Assembly (NCBI RefSeq): GCF_014805685.1
Contig: NC_060885.1
Span: 25,781,632-25,845,631, forward strand
From: Silurus meridionalis
Lineage: Eukaryota > Chordata > Actinopteri > Siluriformes > Siluridae
DNA: 64,000 nt
Direction: 5' to 3'
Notes under the pieces: generated by a model
What the model saw: the letters and a program-made list of their open reading frames with translations, nothing else
Database searches by the model: none
What the model was told of the DNA's origin: nothing
Made by a program: the position numbers and the translations under genes
In this document: piece by piece, positions 55,035-64,000 of the stretch
Layout: every line of letters starts with the position of its first letter
Position numbering within the stretch: position 1 is the first letter of the stretch

Positions 55035-56529
55035 CAGCCTTGGCCAAAAGTTTTAAGAATGACACAAATATTAATTTTTACAAAGTCTTGTTTTTACGAT
55101 GGCAATTTGCATACACTCCAGAATGTTATAAAGAGATGAATTTAAATTAATTAGCAAAGTTCCTGAAAATGAAATCCACAAAAAAAATTACTGCCAAAAA
55201 AAGGACCAGCTGACATCATGCCAGTGATTCTCTTGTTAACACAGGTATGAGTGCTGATAAGGACAAGGCTGGAGGTCACTCTGTCCTGCTGATTGAGTTA
55301 GAACAACAGACTGGAAGCTTTAAAAGGAGGGTGGTGCTAGAATTCATTGTTCTTCCTCTGTTAACCAGGTTACCTACAAGGAAACACATGCAGTCATCAT
55401 TGCTTTGCACATAAAGATTCACAGGCAAGGATATTGCTGCTTGTAAGATTGCATCTAAATCAGTAATTTATGGGATCATCAAGAACTTCAAGGAGAAAGG
55501 TTCAATCGTTGTTAAGAAAGTGTCAGGGTGCCCAAGCAAGTCCAACAAGCGCAAGGACTGTCTCCTAAAGTTGATTTAGCTGCAGGATCGGGGAACCACC
55601 AGTGCAGAGCTTGCACAAGAATAGCAGCAAGCAGGTGTGAGTGCATCTGCACACACAGTGAGGTGAAGACCTTTGGAAGAGAGACAGATGTCAGAAAGGG
55701 CAGCTAAGAAGCCACCTTTTTCCAGGAAAAGACTGTCTTCTCCAGGTACAGACTGATATTCTGTAAAAGGTACAGGACTGATAAGGACTGGATTAAAGTC
55801 TTTTTTTTTAGGAATTCCCTTTTCGATTATGTGGGGCATCGAAAAAAAAAAGCATGTCTGGAGAAGAAAAGGTGAGCGCTACCATCAGTCCTGTGTCATG
55901 CAAAAGTAAAGCATCCAGGGGCCAGCTGCTTTTTCTCAGCCAAGGGAATGGGCTCACTTACATTTTTGCCTAGGAACACAACCATAAATAAATAATGGTA
56001 CAAAAACATCCTCAGAGAGCACCTTCTCCCAACCATCCAAGACCAGTTTGATGATAACCAATGCCTTTTCCAGCATGATAGAGCACCTTGCCATAAGGCA
56101 AAAGTAATAACTAAGGGGCTTAAACAAAACATCAAAATTTTGGGTCCGTGGACAGGAAAATCCCCAGACCTTAATCCCATTGAGAATTTGTGGTAAATCC
56201 TCAAGAGACAAGTGGACAAACAAAAACTCTTACAAACTCCATGCATTGATTATGCAAGAATGGGCTACCATCAGTCAGGATGTGGACCAGAAGTTGATTG
56301 ACAGCATGCCAGGGTGAATTGAAGAGATCTTTAAAAAAAGAAGGAACAAAAAGCTTTGCATAAACTTTATGTAATTGCCAATGAAAGCCTTTGACTCTTA
56401 ATGCATAAAATGCTTGTAATAATATTTCAGTATATAATAGTAATATCTGACATAAAGATCTAAAAACACTGAAGCGGCAGACTTTGTAAAAATTGAAATG
56501 TGTAATTTTTCAACTTTTGGCCACGGCTG
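55035..56529 (+). mobile_element. Full-length dead Tc1 element, different family
   Basis: 1495 bp with TA on both flanks (55033-55034, 56530-56531). Ends CAGCCTTGGCCAAAAGTTTT and, inverted, CAGCCGTGGCCAAAAGTTGA. Only about 50 bases of clear inverted repeat. Confidence 0.92.
55390..56330 (+). pseudogene. Tc1 transposase pseudogene
   Basis: Broken frames carry FTGKDIAACKIASKSVIYGI (helix-turn-helix), the SGCPSK linker, CLFQHDRAPCHKAKVITKGL (second Asp) and [16 protein letters not shown] (Glu). A poly-T tract at 55801 and at least ten stops or frameshifts make it inactive. The APCHKAK form separates it from the DNDPKHT families in this window. Confidence 0.85.
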
Positions 56530-56641
56530 TATACAAAAGAAAATCCAAAAATAAAATCCCAAAAGCATTTCCATTGAATCATACAGGTTGATCAAATCAT
56601 CCTGGAATTTTACCCACAGTTTGTAACTTACTTTTAATACA

Positions 56642-56928
56642 TGTGGCAGCGGGGGAGGGGCCAAGAGCCAGTTTGTAAATGGAGGGCGAGGCCGGGAGCA
56701 GGTAGACACGGGAATGACTGACCTGAAGTTAATTCTGACTAATGAGTGTTCTCTCTCTTGCAGTGATTGGAGGGAGCATTTAAGAAGGAGTGTGAGGATG
56801 TGTGTGTGCCGGAGAACAAATGACTGAGGCACTGAGCACATAGTAAAAATATAAATAAAAGATTTTTTGTTGATTCCGAAACTGTCCTGTCATGGAATTC
56901 CTTTCCTCGACCCAAACGCTCTCCCACA
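56642..56928. mobile_element. Solo LTR
   Basis: 287 bp from TGTGGCAGCGGGGGAGGGGC to ACGCTCTCCCACA, so TG...CA ends, with a perfect 5-bp duplication ATACA at 56637-56641 and 56929-56933. An AATAAA-like signal (AATATAAATAAAAG) lies near 56850. No internal retrotransposon sequence is next to it, as expected after LTR-LTR recombination. Start sequence suggests a fish Ty3/gypsy LTR (inference). Confidence 0.88.
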
Positions 56929-57029
56929 ATACATTTTTTAATTTGCATTTTTATGAAATAAAGTTGAATAAATTTTTGTACATTTCACCCATCAGATATT
57001 TCAGCAATGTTTTCAGAGTAATGGCTCAC

Positions 57030-57140
57030 CTTGGCCTTGACAAGTTTCTTGGCAGTCTTGATCTTAGCCTCACAAAATGCCCCACGGTACTTGGCACTCA
57101 CGTCTGTGCCGACAGTCAGGTATGCAGGCTCCTCTAGAGT
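57030..57140 (-). CDS. arid4b: arid4b coding exon 2 (Tudor region start)
   Basis: The minus strand reads a TTTTTTCACACAG acceptor, then 111 nt (37 codons, phase 0 at both ends), then donor GTGAGC. The peptide begins [20 protein letters not shown] and continues with an [17 protein letters not shown] segment, the highly conserved opening of ARID4 proteins that leads into the N-terminal Tudor fold. There is no ATG in frame inside the exon. Known ARID4 proteins start only two codons upstream of this point (inference), so the initiator Met should lie in a tiny coding stretch of an upstream exon, which I could not find between 57141 and 64000. Numbering as exon 2 assumes that layout. Confidence 0.9.
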
Positions 57141-57384
57141 CTGTGTGAAAAAATGGCAACAATAAACATTAAAATGTGACAATACTATGTGAACTACTTT
57201 TTTTTTTACTATGTCATACTAGGTTCAACCATTGTCAAACACATATTGACAACAAGGTCATTAATTATTCTTACAAGTTTCTTCTAAATTATCGGCAACC
57301 ATTGTGGCTCATTATGCGCATACGTGCATCCGGACTGACCCTTTATATCTTCTGGATGTTAAAAGAGAAATTTGCTTGAATCAC

Positions 57385-57860
57385 ATCAAGAGCTGCAACA
57401 ACTAATCAATTATCGATAATGAAATTCTGAAAGCAGGTATCGATCAGTTGGGTTAGCATGACAGTAAGATAACACAACCACCCGTGAAAATGCCAGACAG
57501 TAAAGGGAAAAGCAGCAACATGAAAAAGTGTGCTTCCTAAGTCATCCAAGCATTTTATATTAACCTGTTAGCTTCGCCACCACTTTTGGGACTCACGACT
57601 AAAACTGCCCTACCTAAAATTTGAATGTTAACAGTTCCTGAGAAAAGTGGGCTACATACAGAATTCAGATATATTTGGTAAGAAGACACTTCAAAGTTTA
57701 TATTGCTCAAAAAGATAAGTTATAGATGATGCAGTGCCTTGAACATACATTTCCTGCATTGGACATTATTTCTATTTCATATATAAATAAATGAACTAAG
57801 TCCTGGCAATCCAGCAAACCAGAAAAAAGTACTGGGTTGAAAGTCACCTGTCTCATGAGC
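57385..57860. other. Intron with a hAT-like end
   Basis: GAGCTGCAACAACTAATCAA then TTATCGATAAT near 57391 resembles the end of a common hAT MITE. The other end was not found. The remainder is AT-rich. Confidence 0.4.
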
Positions 57861-58510
57861 AGTGTTGTGCTAGTTATTAAGAAACAGTAACTAGTTACAG
57901 TTACTAGTTACTTCATTCAAAAAATAACTCAATTACTTTGTTGATTACTTACACCAAAAAGTAATGCGTTACTTTTAAAAGTAACTTTTTAATTACTTTT
58001 TAAAGAACGTTCTTTAATATTCCCATTAATGCCCTTTTATGCGTTATGGTCTATACAAACACAAAACTGACTTAAACATACAGTAATTTTTAAACACTAT
58101 TTTATTTAAGTCAGACCAGCACAAACTGAATATAATCACAAGGATTTCTGAAATAAATAACAAAACAAGCTGAATAATATATTCAGAATCAAAAACTAAA
58201 GTGGCTTCTGCATCATAAAAGCTGTTGTGTAGAGCTGTTAAAAATGTTCCTTTCACAGCTTAAGTATGAAAACTATCAACAATGTACAACATAACACCGG
58301 GTTAGCTTCTAGCTTCGTCGAGGCATGCAGTTTCTGGAGGAGCTTCAACAGATTGGAGTTTCTGTTTATCGCAGTAGATACGACCTTCGAACAGAAAGAC
58401 AGCTTACATTTGACTAAAATGTTTTTGTCTTTATGCTCAACTAAAGTGAAATAATGAGCATATTTCCACTTTGAGAAACTCGTCTTGCTCTCGCCTCAAC
58501 TCACCATTAC
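57861..58510. mobile_element. Truncated hAT-like element
   Basis: Starts CAGTGTTGTGCTAGTTATTA followed by AGTAACTAGTTACAGTTACT repeats, a terminus close to that of the hAT at 61180. The right end is missing. Confidence 0.55.
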
Positions 58511-58519
58511 TTACGCACA

Positions 58520-58905
58520 GACCTGAATAAATGGAAACATGCCCACAGTGCGTCTTCTTCGTGTTTAGAGTGGTTCTGTAATCCACCTGCATGTCTTCCC
58601 TCACCACATCCATGAACCTCCTCCTTGGTCACCTTCCTGGTGGCTCTATCCTCAGCATTCTTTTTCCAATATAACACATGTCCAAACCATCTCAATCTCG
58701 CCTCCCTCACCTTGTCACCAAAACGTCCTACATGGGCTGTCCCTCTAATAAACTTATTTCTAATCCTGTCCATCTTCGTCACTCCCAACGAAAACCTTAA
58801 CACCTTCAGCTCTGCTACCTCCAGCTCCGCCTCCTGTCTTTTAAACACGGTCTCTAATCCATACAACTTCGCAGGTCTCACCACAGTCCTATAAACTTTG
58901 CAGGT
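58520..58905 (-). pseudogene. RTE-type LINE ORF2 C-terminus
   Basis: TCKVYRTVVRPAKLYGLETV, then KRQEAELEVAELKVLRFSLG, then RIRNKFIRGTAHVGRFGDKV and LRWFGHVLYWKK: the RTE C-terminal block after the RT core. Frame is mostly open but lacks the catalytic part, and the end is degraded. Confidence 0.85.
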
Positions 58906-59436
58906 TCGGGGGGAATCCGCGATGCGTTTTGGGAAGAAAAGCGCAGCCGTTGAGAGAGTCCCGGTGGGAAGACACATACCGGGATACGCATGCGCCGTGA
59001 ACCAACATATACCAACAATAACGGACAGTGAGAGTGTGGAAGTTTAAATAGGAGCTGGTGATGATGATAAACGAGCACCATATGTGCGCGATTGAAGCCG
59101 CGGGAGCTTCAGAGAAAGCGGCCAGGAAAGCACCTGACACGCTGAAGGGCGCCAAGGGGCGTGGCATGTGGCTTCCTGACAGATAAACATGTACTGTATG
59201 TATTTTTATAGCATGCCTTGATCAAACAAATCGCAGCAACGCTGTTGTGTAAAAAAAAAAACCTTCAAAAACACGTGCATGCACATTCTCATTTATTAAC
59301 GCACATCATGTACATAAAGAAATTTCAAGCACATTAATATATTGCCGCCATTTTGATTTTCGTTTATTCCGATCATCGGTTACCTCGATGCTTTTTGGCG
59401 ACCCCCTAAGACATCGACATAACCGGGTTCCACTAT
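58906..59436. mobile_element. Pogo-like element, right part
   Basis: Matches 26035-26530 and then the true right end (ACCCCCTAAGACATCGACAT; CATAACCGGGTTCCACTA), showing the uninterrupted form of the site where the hAT entered at 26528. The left half is replaced by RTE sequence. Confidence 0.85.
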
Positions 59437-59539
59437 ACTATAATTATAACAGATCATCATTTACCAAGTTTTACTCTCAATCAAGTAAATAAATTCATTT
59501 AATTTATTTCTGCATCAAAATCATCAACTTGTGTTCTAG

Positions 59540-59720
59540 ATAGATAGATACATTGATAGATCGATAGATACAACTTTATTGTCATTGCATTGTACAGGTA
59601 CACAGCAACAAAATGCAGTTTGGCAATTACCAGAAGTGCAAAATGTAGCAGTCGTGCAAAAGTGCAGATAAATATGTAACATATTTACAGCAAGTGATAT
59701 ATATGTAAGCATATGTACAG
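59540..59720 (-). repeat. LINE tail, antisense, with (GATA)n-like repeat
   Basis: TAGATAGATAGATAC units (59539-59575), then ACTTTATTGTCATTGCATTG and TACAGGTACACAGCAAC: reversed, a LINE 3' end of the form ...CAATGACAATAAAGT. Confidence 0.6.
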
Positions 59721-59819
59721 TGAATAAATATAAATGCTATAACAGTGCAGAGATGTGTGGACATCATTAAGAAGTACAGAAATGGTTCTAAGGCTATGGC
59801 ATTGAAGAGAAATTATATA

Positions 59820-59868
59820 TATACACATATACACACACACACACACACACATACATATATATATATAA
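59820..59868. repeat. (TA)/(CA) microsatellite
   Basis: TATATACACATATACACACA then (CA)n then (TA)n, directly before copy D of the MITE-like family. Confidence 0.9.
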
Positions 59869-59872
59869 AAAG

Positions 59873-60380
59873 ATAAACTCTCGAGAGAAATAGTTGTGAA
59901 AGGAAGGAGGAAGACACGTTGAGTCAGGGTCATGGGATAGCTCGCTAACTCCAGTTGCAAAAAAAATCATATAAGCACAGACAGGTTTCCAAAAACCGTG
60001 CTTTTTAATTTTTCTTGGCAACAGCGTTACGGGTTATTCAAAGAAACTTTGCACACATGTAGTAATACCGGAAAAAATGCTGCGGCAGGCTTATCCCAAA
60101 ATGCTGTTTTGCTCTTAAAGGAGCCACAACATATTTCACCCGTTATACCATGTAAGAGACACTGTCGTTCGTTGAAGCCTGTGTAAAGTTCATTAGTTTC
60201 AGTGTAGACTTATAGACAGGTGCGGCATTTTATTATGTTCATAACAACAACAAATGTTTGAACATAACATTTATGTTCAAACATAACATTTTATTATGTT
60301 CAAAATAAAAATCTTTGTAAAATTCAGTGGGTGCGGCTTATATTTGTTTGGTGCACTTAATAGTCCGGAAATTACGGTAA
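59873..60380 (+). mobile_element. MITE-like DNA element, copy D
   Basis: It starts inside the conserved 33-codon region (GATAAACTCTCGAGAGAAAT) and ends with AATAGTCCGGAAATTACGGT. The left third is missing. The coding-like frame breaks after KGRRKT. A small ATGTTCAAACATAACATTT palindromic duplication at 60255-60300 is private to this copy. Confidence 0.78.
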
Positions 60381-60710
60381 ATGGTCTTGTGCCGCAGTAT
60401 TTGAGCGAGCTTATGATCAATTATGATCTACCACACCCACTTAGATCAAAAGGTGCAGGCTATTTGTTGGTACATAAAATAATGAAGACAACAGCAGGGT
60501 GCAGATCTTCCTCTTACAAAGCCCCATAATTAGTGTTCGGGATTTAGACGCAGTCTCACTGTTTATGTCAAGGCTGAAAACATAACAGCAAGCCTTTTGT
60601 CGGTAGGTCTTCCTTAGTTCTTAGATCTTTCCTCTACAGAGACATACACCCTGATCACACTGTATAGTGTATGTAAACACAAACAATTAGAATGTTTGCC
60701 AATCTTTATT

Positions 60711-60766
<56 letters not shown>

Positions 60767-61179
60767 GTCAAGTAAACATGCCCCTGAGGTTCCAGTGACC
60801 AGTGTTCCTGTCCTTTCTTTTCTTTTCTTTTCTTTTCTTTTCTTTTCTGCTCGGTTCATCCCAACATCCCACCTCTGGATGGAGTCCTTCTCAATTGAGA
60901 CCACTCTGAACAGCTGGGGATGGTTCTAGATCCACCCTAGAACCCTAGATCCATGAGGCCACTGAGCAAATTTGAGGACTGATTCAGACTGTAACTAATA
61001 ACAGTTTACAACAATGTGCTCAGGACCACAGGTTGTATGAACAGTTCTGCATTTATGCACCTATTACTACACACCTCAACAATGTAACTGCAATGAATGG
61101 ACATTTGGTGCCACCCAGATGAGGATAGATTCCCTTTTCAGTTTGGTTCCTCTCAAGGTTTTTTCCTTTATGCCATTTC

Positions 61180-62020
61180 CAGTGCTGGGCAACGTTACTT
61201 TTAAAAGTAACGCATTACAATATTGAGTTACTCCCCAAAAAAGTAACTAATTACGTTACTTATTTACTTTTTATGGAAAGTAACGCGTTATATTACTTTT
61301 GCGCTCTTTCACGCCTTACAGGTGTAACAGGTGTAATATAGATCATTGCCATTAAGAAATAAGTTATATTAGGGCAAAAGACATGTGGGCTGCACACAGG
61401 TGATGTGGAGGGAGAACATACCTTTCGCTGTCATCTTATAAAACTTCGTGCAATTCCGTAAATATGACCTTGTCCTCGTCTACATCATTCTCTGCATGTA
61501 CCGTGGCAGTTTATCTTCCCACAAAGAGCAAATGAGCTGTACATTTGCTCTCTATCTCCGCTGTGATCTGTAGTGCTGTGCTTTGCATGCAGATGGTTTT
61601 TTTTTTTTTGAAGTGGTATTTTTGCAGTTGACAAGAGCTTTTCACCAACACATAATCTACACTTAACCATTATCCCTTTCTCCTTTTCCTCGACTATTTC
61701 AAAATAATAAGAATACTTCCATCACAGTAATGTAATTCTCTGGTTTGCCATCCCCGCTTCTGACCAGCTTCTGTTCCCGCGGCTCGCACGTGCGCGATTC
61801 TACGTGACTACGGTTATTTTAATTCAGTATTGATTTTTTTATGCAAAATAATTTAACTGAAAAGTAACTCGCATTACTTTTTTGAAAAAGTAACTCGGAA
61901 ATGAATGTGTAAATTCATAAAGTAACACGCTACTTTACTCGTTACTCCAGAAAAGTAATATTATTACATTACGCATGTTACTTGTAACGCGTTACTTGTA
62001 ACGCGTAACCCTCAACACTG
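61180..62020 (-). mobile_element. hAT element in L2 3' UTR
   Basis: Perfect 8-bp duplication GCCATTTC at 61172-61179 and 62021-62028. Ends CAGTGCTGGGCAACGTTACT and, inverted, CAGTGTTGAGGGTTACGCGT, with many AGTAACGCGTTA-type repeats. It contains a BED-finger scrap. Confidence 0.93.
61485..61670 (-). pseudogene. hAT BED-finger remnant
   Basis: MVKCRLCVGEKLLSTA then NHLHAKHSTTDHSG gives CxxC and HxxxxH of a BED zinc finger. About 60 codons only, ending at a stop; the catalytic domain is absent. Confidence 0.7.
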
Positions 62021-62080
62021 GCCATTTCAGGGAGTTTTTCCTTGCCATTGTCACCACTGTATTGCTCATCAGGGATAAAC

Positions 62081-62082
<2 letters not shown>

Positions 62083-62140
<58 letters not shown>
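62083..62140. repeat. (TA)n microsatellite
   Basis: Pure (TA)n leading directly into the left end of an Intruder-type copy. Confidence 0.95.
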
Positions 62141-62145
<5 letters not shown>

Positions 62146-62532
62146 TACAGACCAAAGGTTTGGACACACCTTCTCATTCAAAGAGTTTTCTTTATTTTCA
62201 TGACTTTGAAAATTGTAGATTCACACTGAAGGCATCAAAACTATGAATTAACAAGTGGAATTATATACATAAAAAAGTGTAAAACAACTGAAAAATGTCA
62301 TATTCTAGGTTTCTCAAAGTAGCCACCTTTTGCTTTGATTACTGCTTTGCATACTCTTGGCATTCACTTGATGAGCTTCAAGAGGTAGTCACCTGAAGGA
62401 CTTGAGCACTTGAAGGAGTTCCCCAAAAGATGCTTGGCACTTGTTGGCCCTTCTGCCTTCACTCTGCGGTCCAGCTCACCCCTAAACCATCTTGATTGGG
62501 TTCAGGTCCGATGACTGTGGAGGCCAGGTCAT
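62141..62532 (-). mobile_element. Intruder-type element, left-end fragment
   Basis: CAGTACAGACCAAAGGTTTG then the left repeat and transposase C-terminal region up to about the Glu block. Cut at 62532, where pogo-like sequence begins (GGCGGAACCCTAATATCTCG). Confidence 0.88.
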
Positions 62533-62775
62533 GGGGTGGCGGAACCCTAATATCTCGAGCACAAGGGGGGGCAAATTTGCCACTTAACGACGGTTATCTC
62601 GATCGGCACTGTACAGCCGCAGAAGAACTCGCGGAAGTGGCGGAAAAATGTGGTGGGATGAGCAGCAAAAGCATAGAATTAACAACGGCAAGATCGGGGG
62701 AATCCGGGATGCGCTTTGGGAAGAAAAGTGCAGCCGGTGAGAGAGTAGGTATTCCGAGTGGGAAGGCACTACCCT
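62533..62775. mobile_element. Pogo-like element, internal fragment
   Basis: Matches 25737-26080 with a gap (CTCGAGCACAAGGGGGGGCA; CGGTTATCTCGATCGGCACT; GGGATGAGCAGCAAAAGCAT). Neither terminus is present. Confidence 0.82.
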
Positions 62776-62789
62776 ATCTTCTCTAGATC

Positions 62790-63595
62790 AGTCAGGTTTC
62801 TGGCAAACTTGGCAAACTTAAGACGTGCCTAGACATGTGCTGGTTTAAGCAGTTGAACCTTCAGTGCCATGCATGATTTCAAACCATGACGTCTTAGTGT
62901 ATTACCAACAGTAACCTTGGAAACGGTGGTCCCAGCTCTTTTCAGGTCATTGACCAGCTCCTCCTGTGTAGTTCTGGGCTGATTTCTCACCTTCCTTAGG
63001 ATCATTGAGACCCCACGAGGTGAGATCTTGCATGGAGCCCCAGTCCAAGGGAGATTGACAGTCATGTTTAGCTTCTTCCATTTTCTAATGATTGCTCCAA
63101 CAGTGGACCTTTTTTCACCAAGCTGCTTGGCAATTTCCCCGTAGCCCTTTCCAGCCTTGTGAAGGTGTACAATTTTGTCTCTAGTGTCTTTGGACAGCTC
63201 TTTGGTCTTGGCCATGTTAGTAGTTGGATTCTTACTGATTGTATGGGGTGGACAAGTGTCTTTATGCAGCTAACGACCTCAAACAGGTGCATCTAATTTA
63301 GGATAATAAATGTAGTGGAGGTGGACATTTTAAAGGCAGACTAACAGGTCTTTGAGGGTCAGAATTCTAGCTGATAGACAGGTGTTCAAATACTTATTTG
63401 CAGCTGTATCATACAAATAAATAGTTTAAAAATCATATATTGTGATTTCTGCAATTTATTTTAGATTTTAGATTTTTTTAGATTATGTCTCACAGTGGAC
63501 ATACACCTACGATGACAATTTCAGACCCCTCCATGATTTCTAAGTGGGAGAACTTGCAAAATAGCAGGGTGTTCAAATACTTATTTTCCTCACTG
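62790..63595 (-). mobile_element. Tc1 element, promoter-side half
   Basis: The right end is complete: inverted, CAGTGAGGAAAATAAGTATT, with TA at 63596-63597 running into a (TA)n array. An inner GTGTTCAAATACTTATT occurs twice (63379 and 63569). The catalytic half is missing. Confidence 0.85.
62829..63215 (-). pseudogene. Tc1 transposase, N-terminal DNA-binding domain
   Basis: Open from ATG 63215: [19 protein letters not shown], helix-turn-helix [20 protein letters not shown], then [20 protein letters not shown] and second helix-turn-helix [18 protein letters not shown]. These are both paired-like subdomains of a Tc1 transposase, about 125 codons without a stop. It ends in unrelated residues where the catalytic domain is lost. 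It could only bind repeats, not cut. Confidence 0.85.
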
Positions 63596-63601
63596 TATGT
63601 A

Positions 63602-63603
<2 letters not shown>

Positions 63604-63674
<71 letters not shown>
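63604..63674. repeat. (TG)/(TA)n microsatellite
   Basis: TATGTGTGTGTG then (TA)n, directly after the Tc1 right end. Confidence 0.95.
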
Positions 63675-63677
<3 letters not shown>

Positions 63678-64000
63678 CTTACCACAAAAAAAAAAATCTA
63701 AGGAATATTCATTGTACTGACTTATCATTCTAGTAAGAAAGGTGAAGTTTTACTTCTTGACAGTTTTTGAAATCAGATGGGTGTGAAAGGGTGTGACCAA
63801 CTAACACAGATTAACACAGCTGTCACATCCAGCTTCAAATAATGCTTGGATTTAGTATTGCTTCACACAGATAGAAGTTAACAAAGAGCACCAGAATTTT
63901 TAGGGCAAGCAAAAAAGTATCTGGGTATTTTGTTTAGCTGTGAACCAAATCTGACACACATAAGGCATTTTCCTCTTCTTTGGATTCAGGATTCCTCTTC
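63675..64000. other. Nothing recognised
   Basis: No coding exon, repeat end or RNA gene recognised in the last 326 bases. Confidence 0.4.

Larger units (their letters stand above)
60381..62080 (+). mobile_element. L2 LINE 3' part, interrupted by a hAT
   Basis: ORF2 C-terminus (GLVPQYLSELMINYDLPHPL, then AGYLLVHKIMKTTAGCRSSS), UTR with (CT)n at 60717-60763 and (TTTTC)n at 60817-60846, then GATGAGGATAGATTCCCTTT. After the hAT it resumes AGGGAGTTTTTCCTTGCCAT and stops at a (TA)n array before the tail. Confidence 0.85.

Overview
This window is vertebrate genomic DNA, almost certainly from a teleost fish. Six short exons with consensus GT/AG splice sites lie among a very dense set of fish-type transposons: many Tc1/mariner families, L2-type LINEs ending in the tail TGTAAAGCTGCTTTGAGACA, L1/Tx1, RTE and I/jockey-type LINEs, DIRS and Ty3/gypsy pieces, hAT elements with 8-bp target duplications, a tRNA-derived SINE and (TA)n/(CA)n microsatellites. 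The SINE and the L2 tails look catfish- or cyprinid-like, but the species cannot be settled from this sequence.

The only host gene I can support is arid4b, on the minus strand, a chromatin protein of the SIN3/HDAC co-repressor complex. Coding exons, in order of translation, lie at 57030-57140, 51592-51657, 32012-32102, 29938-30017, 24696-24787 and 16716-16857. Together they give 582 nt, or 194 codons, in one frame without a stop. They cover the N-terminal Tudor region and the start of the RBB1NT/PWWP-like domain. The initiator exon was not found and lies upstream of 57140. The remaining exons (rest of RBB1NT, ARID, chromo-barrel) lie beyond position 1. So nearly all of the window is intron.

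Layout: 1-16715 (intron after the last exon seen) holds a Tc1 split by an L2, a chimeric LINE, a DIRS remnant, a gypsy pol piece, a DD38E (Intruder-type) Tc1 relative with an uninterrupted 341-aa transposase, and a DD34E Tc1 broken by one frameshift. 16858-24695 is mostly an L2 LINE with a hAT inside. 24788-29937 has a four-level transposon nest and a Tc1 that ends close to a splice donor. 32103-51591 holds antisense and sense L1/Tx1 copies, each split by a hAT, and several MITE families. 51658-57029 holds a SINE, two full-length dead Tc1 elements and a solo LTR. 57141-64000 holds RTE, L2, hAT, pogo-like and Tc1 fragments.

Nothing here forms an operon or a new gene system. The genes do not work together beyond arid4b being one transcription unit whose introns have been colonised by selfish elements. 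The points most worth checking are a Trp-to-Leu change in the arid4b Tudor region, two exons whose donors sit next to repeats, the near-intact transposases, and a short conserved reading frame in a MITE-like family with four copies.
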